64,000 nucleotides of DNA from Chloranthus sessilifolius. Taxonomy: Eukaryota > Streptophyta > Magnoliopsida > Chloranthales > Chloranthaceae. The DNA lies in assembly GCA_021018995.1 (NCBI GenBank), contig CM037585.1, positions 70,496,646 through 70,560,645 on the forward strand. Reading direction: 5' to 3'. This document shows, one piece after another, positions 55,116-64,000 of this stretch. Made by a program: the position numbers and the translations under genes. Each line of letters begins with the position of its first letter. Within the stretch, counting starts at the first letter, position 1. A model generated the notes under the pieces. That model was given only the letters and a program-made list of their open reading frames with translations, made no database searches and was not told where the DNA came from.

Positions 55116-56352
55116 CCCTGCATCTGACACACTTGGCGACGCCACTGTTAGGGGTTTGTACTGTGATGAATTGCTAAGTTTGACCCTGAGACTTGGGACC
55201 ATAAATGGTTCATATTTGGGGTCTATGTTGACCCAATAAACCATTAAAAATACTAAACCTATAAACGGCATTCCTAGGTGCCACTGGGTGCACATGACGC
55301 GTTTGCTTGAAGACGTGCGTGCACGGGAAACCAGTACACGTAAACCTGATATCAGGTAGGGAGTTTACCTTACAAATTTATATGTTATTTTCTCATTCTC
55401 ATCTAATAGCAGGTTAGTGAGAATGCCCATATATGATCATGATTGCTTATATAATTTATGCTCATGCCAAGTTTTAGAAGTCATGTGATACAGTTACTAT
55501 GAGGACAGTTAATAAGTGGTTACAGATGACTATGCCAGTTCAGTCTTGATGGATCATCAAGAATAATAGATATCAACGTCGATATATATATATTAGTATG
55601 ACTACTCAAGTCGGTTGTGAGTTATGATCATGATAGATTCAAATTCGACGTCTGATTTTGTATGGATATGCCATAGTTAGTCTCTTCTTTGCATCTTGGA
55701 TCATACATGAAATATATATACTTGCTTTCGTTTAAGTAAATGTTAAATTCGATATATTGATATAGCTAGTAATATATGTGTCTGCTGTGATTACATGCTT
55801 ATGATCAGATCAGCTCGGGTATGCTAGTTCAATTAAATTTGATGCATGTTTATGATCATCAAATCAGCTTGATGTATGAGTGTATGCTAATTCAGTTTTA
55901 AAGATGATATATGATAGCTCATATCAGTTCGATAAGATTAGCTTGACATATGTTATTATGTTAGAAATATTGTCAAATAAATTTAGATGCGTTGATATAG
56001 ATCAGGAGATGAATGTGTATGTACAATGATACTAGATGAGTTTAGAGAAAGTATAATTTATGCACATGCTAGTTTTCATTGTATGACCATGACTGATGGT
56101 GTTAGATCAGCTGAGGAAGCTATAGACTTGATGTAGGCTTTGTAATGATTATGATGCTAGTTCAGCTTGGATACATGAATATCAATGATTATGATAGTTG
56201 CAGTCATATATGATCATGTGGGTTCAATTATTCAAATCAGTTTTGCTATATGATATCTGTTCACGATGTGCTCGCATCTCGCATATATACCATGCATTAT
56301 TCATGTTCTGTTATCCTTGATGTCATGTACATGTCTTTAATTCATCTTGAAA

Positions 56353-56648
56353 CAAGTGATCCCGCTAACTCGGGAGCTTGATATCCCGTGCAAGTGATCC
56401 TGCTAACTCGGGAGCTTGATATTCCGTCCAAGTGATCCCGCTAACTCAGGAGCTTGATATCCCGTGCAAGTGAACCCGCTAACTCGGGAGCTTGATATCC
56501 CGTCCAAGTGATCCTGCTAACTCAGGAGCTTGATATCTCGTCCAAGTGATTCTGCTAACTCGAGAGCTTGATTTTCTCAATCCAAGTGATCCCGCTAACT
56601 CGAGAGCTTGACAAGTGATCCCGCTAACTCGGGAGCTTGATTTTCTTG
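56353..56648. repeat. 38-bp minisatellite, eight copies
   Basis: Unit starts CAAGTGATCCCGCTAACTCG and continues GGAGCTTGATATCCCGTG. Copies start at about 56353, 56390, 56428, 56466, 56504, 56542, 56582 and 56611; the last ones vary in length. Each unit contains the short dyad TCCCG-ctaact-CGGGA. Confidence 0.9.
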
Positions 56649-57366
56649 TTTCTTGTTCTTGTACATGTCTTGTTTTAGCATGATTCATTGATCTCGCCTG
56701 ATTCTTTGTCAACATGATTATGTCAGCATGAATATATCAGCATGCATAGGGTAGCATGATAAAATAATTGCATGTTTTAGTGTTTGTTCTGTTAGGTGCT
56801 GCTAAAATAGATTAATGCTAAACTAAACTTAAGATAAGATGACATGTGTTTTATTTTATTTGCTTCTAGACATGAATGAAAAAGCTAACAAATAAATTAG
56901 TTGTGTAATTATCCCTACTAAACTTCGATGATAGCTCATCCTACGACTTTATGTCTTAGCTGCAGATATTGCTCAAGTCCCTGAGCACGAAGCTGATCCT
57001 ATCTACCAGTCTGAGGAGGAGGACGAGGAGGAAGGTTCTACTGAGGACTACTTTCCTTGAGAGGTTTGGGAGAGAGAGAGATTTATTTGTAAACATTAAA
57101 TATGTATAAACAGCAGTGTGATTTAAGATAGTTTACTACTTTAGGTATAGGTTTCTGTTTATATTTCCTGTTCAATTTACTGCTTTAGATAAAGGAATGA
57201 ATATTAGTTGTTGTCATATTTCTTCGTATCAGAGTTAATTAAATTCGCTTCCGCATATGTAACACTTTATACACGATTCCCTTGTATGACAGGATCATGT
57301 TAGGTGATTCGACGGTGCGGCCTTTCCCATTTACGAGAGGGGGAAAAGTCGAGCTGTCACAGGTCG

Positions 57367-57375
57367 TATCAGATC
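57367..57375 (+). other. Degenerate primer-binding site (initiator tRNA-Met type)
   Basis: TATCAGATC, close to the chromovirus PBS core TATCAGAGC, five bases after the LTR end. Confidence 0.55.
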
Positions 57376-57719
57376 CCGGTGTTAAGTCTTTGGGGACTTC
57401 ACTCTGGCACGGATATATGGCAAGACTTCTGATGTTCGTTCCGTGTTAGAGCCTAGGCTTTAGGTCTTTAGGTGAGACTCAAGGCTATAGCAGTAGGTTC
57501 TATTAGAGCATAGGTTGTGGATCTATACGACACGTTTGACTGAAGTAATCGGTCACTATTGTGGATCTGTACGAGCACGTTTGACTGGAGTGATCGGTCA
57601 ATAGTGATCAAAGTATGCCTTTAGGATCCGAGGTAGGATGTAAATGTTTTCAAGTCATGGGATCATGATGATCACGATCACTGTTAATTGGAACATTTGT
57701 TTCATTTTGACAGATCAAT

Positions 57720-58320
57720 ATGGCACCTCACAAAAGAGCTAGGACGATGTATGATGGGAAAAATGATCATGAACAAACTAGGCAACTACTGGAGACAATG
57801 GTCAGAACAATGGCTCGGCAGAATGAATTACTTACGACACTAGTGCAGTTCACTGTACACACTTCTTCGCCCGCACTCATTGGGTCATGCTCACGGTGCA
57901 GAATACAACACAAGACGGGGAAATGTAGATGGGCTATAGGTGAGTATTTCAGATGTGGCAGACTAGGACATCTGATAAAAGATTGCCCTACGACGAAAAG
58001 GAAAAAGACGACACCAGAATTTCAGCAACCTGCTCAAGGTGTTTATCCCAAACCGACCATATCTACACCTTCGGGGTCATTCCGTCACTCGAACCCTACT
58101 CAAACGGGAGCCTTTGGAGTTCCACAAACTTCACGCACCTCTTCAACCATTCCGTTAGCATTCTGTGGAAAATGTGGGAAGACACATAACATGGAGGAAT
58201 GTCATAGAGCATCTAGGGAGTGCTTTCGTTGAGGTATGATGGGACATTAAGGAGTGCCCAGAGATGGTGGGAACGACATCAAAGACGGCACAAGATGCCC
58301 AAACCAGCAACGATATTATC
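57720..58320 (+). pseudogene. gag: Chromovirus gag, shortened, with duplicated zinc-knuckle region
   Basis: Nucleic-acid-binding structural protein. ATG 57720 follows the leader 57376-57719. After about 50 residues (MAPHKRARTMYD; MVRTMARQNELLTTLVQF) the capsid core expected in this lineage is absent. The frame goes straight to zinc-binding sequence: CSRCRIQHKTGKC, then YFRCGRLGHLIKDCP, in which the first Cys of the knuckle is Tyr. After a 50-residue linker a second, similar module follows: CGKCGKTHNMEEC, then ECFR, a stop at 58230, GMMGH and another stop. Two copies of the module suggest a tandem duplication. No function is possible as it stands. Confidence 0.75.
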
Positions 58321-59215
58321 TAAGGCATGTGAACTATTTAGTTATAAGTTATTTAAATTATTTATGAGAAAGGTGCATCTAGGTAAATAATTTATATATG
58401 TGTACATCTAGTATATTATTTCCTTTTCACCAGTTTTAGAAATGATAAATTTATATTTTGTTAAGTAGACGCAATTTAGCTAACACTAGTATATATATAT
58501 ATATATACATTAGATACCATGCACTTGTAACCACAGGACGCGCACTTGTTGTATGAGGCACATGTTTTGGTAGATCTTGGATCGACACATTCCTTTGTTA
58601 CACCCAATTTACTGAAATGTTGAGAAAGTTGGGAGTCACCCCAGAACCTCTCGACTTGCTTGTAGACGTGTCAGTTCTGACTAGACAGTCGGTCACTACT
58701 AACATGGTATGTTAATCAATCATCGTCGTAATCCAAGGTCACGACGACTATGAAGCAGTAGCCGAGTGATTTTACTCGATTTACTCGATATGCAAGGACT
58801 CGCTGTAATCCTTGGCATGGATTGGCTATCCAATCATCATGCGAGCATTGATTATAGAAGCAGATTGCCAATAGCCTGTGAATTCCCTAATATCTTCCCT
58901 GCTAAGTTGCCAGGATTTTTGCCTGGCAAGGAAGTGGACTCGCTAGTGATTTAGCCCCGGGCACGGAGAAGGTATCAAAGGCGCCTAATCAAATGGCACC
59001 GACAGAGTTGAAAAGAACTTAAGGAGCAGTTACAAGAGCTTCTTGATAAAGGTTTATCAGACCGAGTGTGTCTCCGTGAGGTGCACAAGTATTATTCATG
59101 AAGAAGAAAAATTGTCAATGCGTCTTCCCATTGACTACCGTCAACTCAATAAACTGGCAATCAAGAATAGATATCCTCTCTCTCGAATTGATGAAGCTCA
59201 TAAGTCAGTCTATGT
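58321..59215 (+). pseudogene. Chromovirus protease and start of RT, broken
   Basis: 58321-58530 is AT-rich non-coding sequence between gag and protease. The protease is recognisable from LYEAHVLVDLGSTHSFVTPN (58535-58600; active-site triad D-L-G where the family has D-S/T-G), then GLAVILGMDWLSNHHASIDY (58800-58850). A pre-RT segment follows: CEFPNIFPAKLPGFLPG, then across frameshifts RFIRPSVSP. RT itself is limited to LPIDYRQLNKLAIKNRYPLS and RIDEAH, ending about 59208. There the sequence jumps to integrase. Stops and frameshifts are frequent. Confidence 0.75.
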
Positions 59216-60497
59216 CATTCATCCTGGTAGCATGAAGGTGTATCAGGACTTAAAGAAGACGTTTAGGTGGAATGGCTTGAAGCGAGAAGTGGCGAAATAT
59301 GTTGTGAAAAGTTTGATCTGTCAGCAAGTAAAGGTCAAACACAAGCATCTCGCTAGTCTGTTATAGCCACTGCCCATACCAGAGTGGAAAGGAGAGAACA
59401 TTTCCATGGATTTTATCCTTGACTTACCCGGTACGCAGAAGGGTTACAATGCGACTTGGGTGATCATAGATGATCTCACCAAATCAGCACATTTCTTACC
59501 CTACAATACGCGGTATACAACATCCACGTTGCCCGATGTTTGTCTAAGGGAAATAGTCAGACTACACGGGATACCAATGAGTATCGTGTCAGATAGCGAT
59601 TTGTTATATACCTCCCGGTTCTGACAAAATTTTCAAGAAGAAATGGGTTCCAAGTTGGAATTCAATTTTGCATTTCATCTTCAGACCGACAGTCAGACAG
59701 AAAGGGTAAAGGGCCTGTATGCTCGATTTTCAAGGATCATGGGATAAACACTTACCCCTGATTGAATTCGCATACAATAATAGTTTCCAGTCAAGCATCG
59801 GTATGGTACCATTCGAGGCATTGTATGGGCGCCGATGTAGATCTCCGATTAACTGGGAAGAAGCTGAAGAGTCGTTAATTTTAGACCCTGACCTGATAGA
59901 AAGCACTAATGCAGTTGTTCACGTTATACGGGAACGATTGAAGAGTGCTCAGAGTCGACAGAAGAGTTAAGCTAATCTCAAAAGAACCAGTGTTGATTTT
60001 TAGGTAATATTTGATCCTGATAAACCTTTTCTCAATTGATTCAAACTATAGTATTAGTCTGATGAAATGATATATAGATTGGCGAGCACGTCTTTATAAA
60101 AATATCTCTGACAAAAGGAGTGATGCGGTTCGGGAAACGAAGCATGCTAAGCCCTCATTATGTTGGACCATTTCCTATATTGGGCAGAGTAGGAGAAGTA
60201 GCGTATCGACTCACGTTACCTCCGTACCTGACAGGCATTCATGACATATTTCACGTATTGATGCTGAGAAAATACGTCAGTGACCCGACGCATGTGTTGG
60301 ATTATCAACCGTTGGACATCCAGGAAGATCTAATGGTAACCGAAGAATCAGATCAGATTTTGGACCGCAGAGTTCAAATTCTGAAAACAAAATGAATTCC
60401 ACTTGTGTTGATCCAATGGAAGAATCATGGGTCACATGAAGCTACCTGGGAGCGCAAAGCTGATATTTGTGCTCAATACCCTAGATTATTTACATAG
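59205..60497 (+). pseudogene. Chromovirus integrase with chromodomain, broken
   Basis: Integrase joins in frame to the RT remnant: YVIHPGSMKVYQDLKKTFRW and CQQ at the zinc finger (59210-59330). Then WKGENISMDFILDLPGTQKG with the first Asp, HGIPMSIVSDSDLLYTSRF with the second Asp, a stop at 59624, a frameshift and a decayed stretch around the Glu (59640-59720). 59719-59970 carries IEFAYNNSFQSSIGMVPFEA and LYGRRCRSPINWEE. A deletion or insertion follows (59970-60119), then LSPHYVGPFPILGRVGEVAY (60150-60210). The chromodomain is ILDRRVQILKTK, a stop, then IQWKNHGSHEATWE and QYPRLFT to 60497. The chromodomain places it in the chromoviruses; the sequence is of Tekay/Del type. Confidence 0.82.
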
Positions 60498-61404
60498 GGT
60501 ACGTACATAAACTTCACTTACAAATTCTTTGTACATGGTCACGTGAATATTGCTAAGAAATCAAATGCTTAATTTCTGATTTTTAGAAATAATGATTCCT
60601 TTATAATTATTTTCCTGTTTTATTGATGTACCCTGCAACAAACACCTACGGCAATAGTATTTGAATAACATGCTTACAAGTATAAATTTATTCTAACATT
60701 AAATACTAGAATATATTAAATATTATTTGAAGAATCCATAGAATGCAATAAGTGACACCTCAACAAGGCTATCTCACAGCCTTATTGCCACTTGTCCCAG
60801 GTGACTAATCCAAGGGCCCTTAGAGGGCTAATATAATAATTTATATAATATTTGATAACAATTTTTAAGCTATATTGCAAAAATGGATCAAAGTCCATTG
60901 AAGTAAAATTTTTTAACATAGAAAAAAACATCAAAAATACCAATCACTATTTTCTATAAACCCCTTATCTATTAAGAACACTTGGTAGTCCTCTATGGTG
61001 TATGTAAATCTTAAAGTGCAATTCTCTTGTTCTTATTTAAATTTTGTCTTCAATAAGGATAAGGAGTAGTTCAATTGGGTATTTGTATGTGAATGGTCTA
61101 ATGTTCATTTGAGCATCCATGTTAATTTGTAAATACTCCTCATCTGGTGCCACATGGAATAAAATCATGTTCATTAAGACACATGAAATCAGGTGCCACA
61201 TGAGTGTGGTTAATTCCAAATTTTCAGTTTTTTTCACAAATGTAGCTTTGATATTGGTTTTATCTGTTTAATGATTCCTCTTGTCTTGTGATAAATTTGG
61301 TGAATAAAACACCACATATGGTATGAACACTTCAGCTTTGCTATTCACTATTGTGACATTCATATGTTACCCAGATAGTCCAAATTGATTTTCGAGGACG
61401 AAAA
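60498..61404 (+). other. Chromovirus 3' untranslated region
   Basis: AT-rich, no gene recognised. A short stem-forming stretch CAAGGCTATCTCACAGCCTTATTG lies near 60763. The minus-strand open frame 61037-61237 has no known similarity. Confidence 0.5.
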
Positions 61405-61423
61405 TTCCTAAAATAGGGGAGAA
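61405..61423 (+). other. Polypurine tract of the chromovirus
   Basis: AAAATAGGGGAGAA next to the LTR start, preceded by GAGGACGAAAATTCC, the phrase that precedes the 3' LTR in many plant chromoviruses. Confidence 0.75.
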
Positions 61424-62340
61424 TGTAACAATCCCCAGTTTTAGACACTGCAGTGGTATCTGTCTAGTCAGGTCATGCGTGAAGACCTCACTAGGATAGG
61501 CCTTAAATCTTAGGAAGCTAGACATAGCTGTAGTAAAGTAAAATATTAAACTATTTTAGCACGTGATCAGTTCCATATATATATACCAGTAGAGGTATAT
61601 ATATTTTGTTTTAATAAAGTCAAACCCATTTGGCTCTATCTCCACAAGGCCAAATAGGAGGAGGGGGTATTGTCAAAATATCCCAGCCCAGTTTCAAGCT
61701 TAAAATAAACAAGAGGGGGCTTAAAAACTTTAATTCGTATAAAATAACCAAAAAGGGAAGGTAGGGGGACTCGTGCATCTATTTTGTTGGCTTCCTTATT
61801 TGGTTTATCTGTAAAGTATAAACTAACATTTTTCTGTTTTGACTTTTATGCTATACACTATATATGACTTGGTGTTTCACAAGGAAGTGTAACTGCAAGC
61901 ATGGCGTATCACTTACACTACTCAATTGAGTCATACTATATGCACATGCACGCAAGGTCGATAACTGCTCTTATAAATCAAAACACCTCTTCGTTCCTTG
62001 GATTATTGGTTAAAACCAGAGGCATTAAATCAGAGGAAATTGTATCAAAATCAACAAACCGTGTGAAATATTAAAGCATCTTGCTTCGTTCTGTTCCGGC
62101 TTTGAAATTAGCAAGCACAAAATTGATAAACAACACTCACCAAAAGGTAAGCTCTTGTACCAGTTTTATATAAAAAAGAAAATATAGAGTCTGTAGATGC
62201 ATAAATCTGTGGATGCACAAGTCACGTGAACCAAAATGCAGATTTTTGCACTTCAGATCTGTGTAGTAGATCTGTAGACTTTATAGCATGCAAATTACAG
62301 ATTCGGCGATTTTCAATCTATGTATACAGATATGTAAAAT
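61424..62340 (+). repeat. 3' LTR of the chromovirus, truncated
   Basis: Aligns with 53596-54539, then stops at GTAAAAT where the LTR at 62341 begins. It lacks an 18-base segment present in the 5' LTR (near 54085). Only about the first quarter of the LTR remains in the window. Confidence 0.83.
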
Positions 62341-64000
62341 TGTTGTTGCTCCACATGTGCCTGATTTATGTGTGTTTTGAATGACGAATTAATGAATATT
62401 AAGTTACATAATTTTAAATTATGAAAGAGATATCAGCACATTGAGGGCTAACAATAGCCTGCAAGATCAGGGCCAATTGTAGCAAGTTTTAAAAGTGAGT
62501 ATATTAAAGATCGTCCACAGAGAATTTGTCTGAAATATGAGATAGACCTCCAGATCTGTGCTACCAGATCTGGCTCTATAATTATCTAGAAAGCAGATAA
62601 AAAGAGAGTGTTGGGTTTTGTCACGTTTAACTAAAAGCAAATAAAGAAAAGAACTAACTACGTGATCCAGATCCGAGTTGTGGAGGTGTTTAAAATAAAA
62701 CAAATGCAGAAATAATAGCTTCATGTATTTTAGCCTTTGAATTTTAATGGAGAATCAGATTCCAATAGAGCAGATTCAATCTTCATCCGCTACCACATGT
62801 ATGTAAGAGAAATAAATCTGAATTAAGGAATAGGTTTAGACTTATGGCTATGATCCATCCAATGGTCACAGATCATCCAATAGTTGTGGCCTTTTCTCTT
62901 TAGTTCGTAACATGAACATCATCAGAAGTCGCTAGAATTAGGTTACCAACGCTAATTCGCAGGACAATGAATTAAGGGAAGTTGGATGCGGTGAGTGAAT
63001 CTAAAGAAGTCTAATGCACTAAGGTGAACATTCGTAACCCTCGACATGACTCCAATGGAGAAGACACAAATTACAACCTTTTAAAATCCAAAATTACAAT
63101 TACAAAACGGCTTTAGAAAGCCCTCGGACTTGCGTCTTGAATCCGATCTCCTTGGAGTTACAAATCACTCTCAACAACTCTCAAAAGCAAACAGAGGAAG
63201 AAATTACAAAGGGTGAGGATAGACTATCCGACCAAGGAGGGAAACAGAGATGAAAACTCAAAATGGATGCCACAATTGGGCAAATGTCTTCTATTTATAG
63301 CTTTCCTTGATCACCTTGCTGAATTGACCAATCGAAGTGTTCGGATCTGGATTGCCCAATGGCGCTTGAGCACGGGATCGGATCTGTTCGCCAATGAAAA
63401 TGCTCGATCTGGTTCAAATGATCGGTATTAGAAGCATCAATTTTATGGAATTCAAAATCTGTTTGAGCTTCTAGAAGTTCCCGCCAAGTGATTTCATCTT
63501 TGAGCGCTCACATGGGTTGGAATATGCTTTTGGATCTTGATTGGAATCTTCCAAATGTCCTCGGTCATTAAATGCATTGGGGTCTAGATTACCGAAATGC
63601 CCTTTAAACAAGTAATTCCCGAATGTCCTTTCAGAGAGTTTAAGTGCCTTTTCGCAAAGTGTTTTGGCTCGGAAGTTCTTTTCAAAACAATTTGGCTTCG
63701 TAAAGTCTTTTTCGCAAAGGACTTCTCCCGGATCTTCTATTCAAAAGGAAATTTCAACTATTCGAATGTAACATGGTTCTTTTGAGTAGTTCATTACAGA
63801 CTCGGTAATCAATTCAACAGAACTTTGACCTTCCGAAAGTCCTTTTTTCTTTGCGATTTGAACTTGTAACTTGATTTCTTCACTGCGAATGGATCCTTCT
63901 TCTTCTTCAGTCTTTTCTTGCTCTTTTAGGACCTTTTTAGCCATTGCTTGAGGCTATTTCTTCACTCCTCTTTGAGCTTGACATGAGTTGTCGACTTTTG
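62341..64000 (-). repeat. Athila-type LTR, incomplete at window end
   Basis: Left edge TGTTGTTGC at 62341, the same start as the plus-strand edge of the LTRs at 10226 and 22117. Similar sequence order follows: AGACCTGCAAGAT-like CCTGCAAGATCAGGGCCAATTG, then GTTTGTCC-like GTCCACAGAGAA, then GATCTGGCT. The hairpin module lies at 62847-62880. It is diverged overall, so it is a related family. Repeated short words such as CGAAATGCCC, CGAATGTCC and TTCGCAAAG lie at 63590-63730. No gene is visible; open frames (63213-63431 and others) are chance. It could be a solo LTR or the 3' LTR of a minus-strand element continuing to the right. Confidence 0.6.
62847..62880 (-). repeat. Conserved Athila-type LTR hairpin module
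   Basis: CTATGATC, then CATCCAATGGTCACA, then GATCATCC. Arms ATGATC and GATCAT are complementary. The distance to the LTR 3' edge (62341) is 506-540 bases, as in the other families. Confidence 0.6.

Larger units (their letters stand above)
53596..57361 (+). repeat. 5' LTR of the chromovirus, about 3.77 kb
   Basis: Starts TGTAACAATCC and ends GAGCTGTCACA just before the PBS. The first 944 bases align with 61424-62340. It contains a TATA box (54170), an (AT)n run, 202-bp tandem repeats with palindromes (54678-55115) and a 38-bp minisatellite (56353-56648). A 54079-54105 insertion relative to the 3' LTR forms a perfect inverted repeat (GCAAGTAGC with GCTACTTGC). No gene is present; the acidic open stretch near 56990-57060 (EEEDEEEGSTEDYFP) is short and probably chance, although it ends neatly. 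Confidence 0.8.
53596..62340 (+). mobile_element. Chromovirus (Tekay/Del-like) with internal deletion, plus strand
   Basis: LTR start TGTAACAATCCCC at 53596 and again at 61424. A degenerate initiator-Met PBS lies at 57367. The internal region holds gag with zinc knuckles, a protease piece, the beginning of RT, then integrase and a chromodomain. Most of RT and all RNase H are missing. The 3' LTR is cut at 62340 by another LTR, so its 3' end and TSD are outside the window. It sits inside the CACTA transposase. Confidence 0.85.

Noticed and set aside
56353-56648. CRISPR-like regular repeats
   Set aside because: Units are contiguous 38-bp tandem repeats without spacers, in a plant LTR.
56479-56715. 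78-codon minus-strand open frame with repeated SRVSGIT units
   Set aside because: A by-product of the 38-bp minisatellite in an LTR.
56990-57060. Acidic open stretch ending EDYFP as a captured exon
   Set aside because: Lies inside an LTR, only about 25 codons, and low-complexity Glu runs arise easily from GAG/GAA repeats.
1-64000. tRNA or rRNA genes
   Set aside because: I looked for tRNA-like arms near the primer-binding sites and for conserved rRNA words and saw none; primer-binding sites only complement tRNA ends.

Overview
This window looks like intergenic DNA of a large flowering-plant genome. It is AT-rich and built almost entirely of nested, mostly dead LTR retrotransposons of three plant Ty3/gypsy lineages (Tat, Athila, Tekay/Del-type chromovirus), plus the 5' part of a CACTA DNA transposon and one MITE. 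I saw no intact host gene, rRNA, tRNA or CRISPR array. The species cannot be named from this sequence. Lineage calls rest on recognised protein motifs, primer-binding sites (PBS), LTR comparison within the window and a few target-site duplications (TSDs).

Layout. 1-5045 is the 3' part of a plus-strand Tat element: post-integrase region, internal duplication, polypurine tract, LTR. 5046-6026 is the 3' part of an Athila-type LTR. 6027-6857 is an unrecognised minus-strand coding relic. 6858-7680 is a chromovirus-like LTR fragment. 7681-10225 is the 5' end of a plus-strand Athila element (LTR, PBS, broken gag). 10226-24803 is an almost full-length minus-strand Athila element with both LTRs (about 2.68 kb each) and recognisable gag, protease, reverse transcriptase (RT), RNase H and integrase. 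24804-26474 is retroelement 3' flank. 26475-45424 is a 19-kb minus-strand Tat element with a perfect 5-bp TSD (ATTAG). It contains dual RNase H, an antisense DUF7745-type ORF, a truncated 3' LTR, and a 2.08-kb solo LTR inserted between protease and RT at 36166-38242. 45425-46376 resumes the outer element. 46377-53595 is the 5' part of a CACTA transposon with a broken TNP2-type transposase and an internal Tourist-like MITE. 53596-62340 is a plus-strand chromovirus that interrupts the transposase; it has a 3.77-kb 5' LTR and has lost most of RT and RNase H. 62341-64000 is another Athila-type LTR that cuts the chromovirus 3' LTR.

Insertion order can be partly read. The CACTA element received the chromovirus, which then received the last Athila-type LTR. 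The outer Athila-like host received the minus-strand Tat element, which received the solo LTR. All recognised coding regions carry stops, frameshifts or deletions, so no element here appears autonomous.

The most interesting signals are non-coding. (1) A 23-bp dyad (half-site TGGCGCAACTA) recurs in Tat LTR U3, in the Tat leader and just upstream of the antisense ORF. (2) Three tandem hairpins, mostly with GAAA loops, lie downstream of Tat integrase and show compensatory changes between copies and between two Tat elements. (3) A hairpin module is shared by three different Athila-type LTRs at nearly constant distance from the LTR 3' end. (4) The chromovirus LTR holds 202-bp repeats punctuated by the palindrome TTGCCGCGGCAA.
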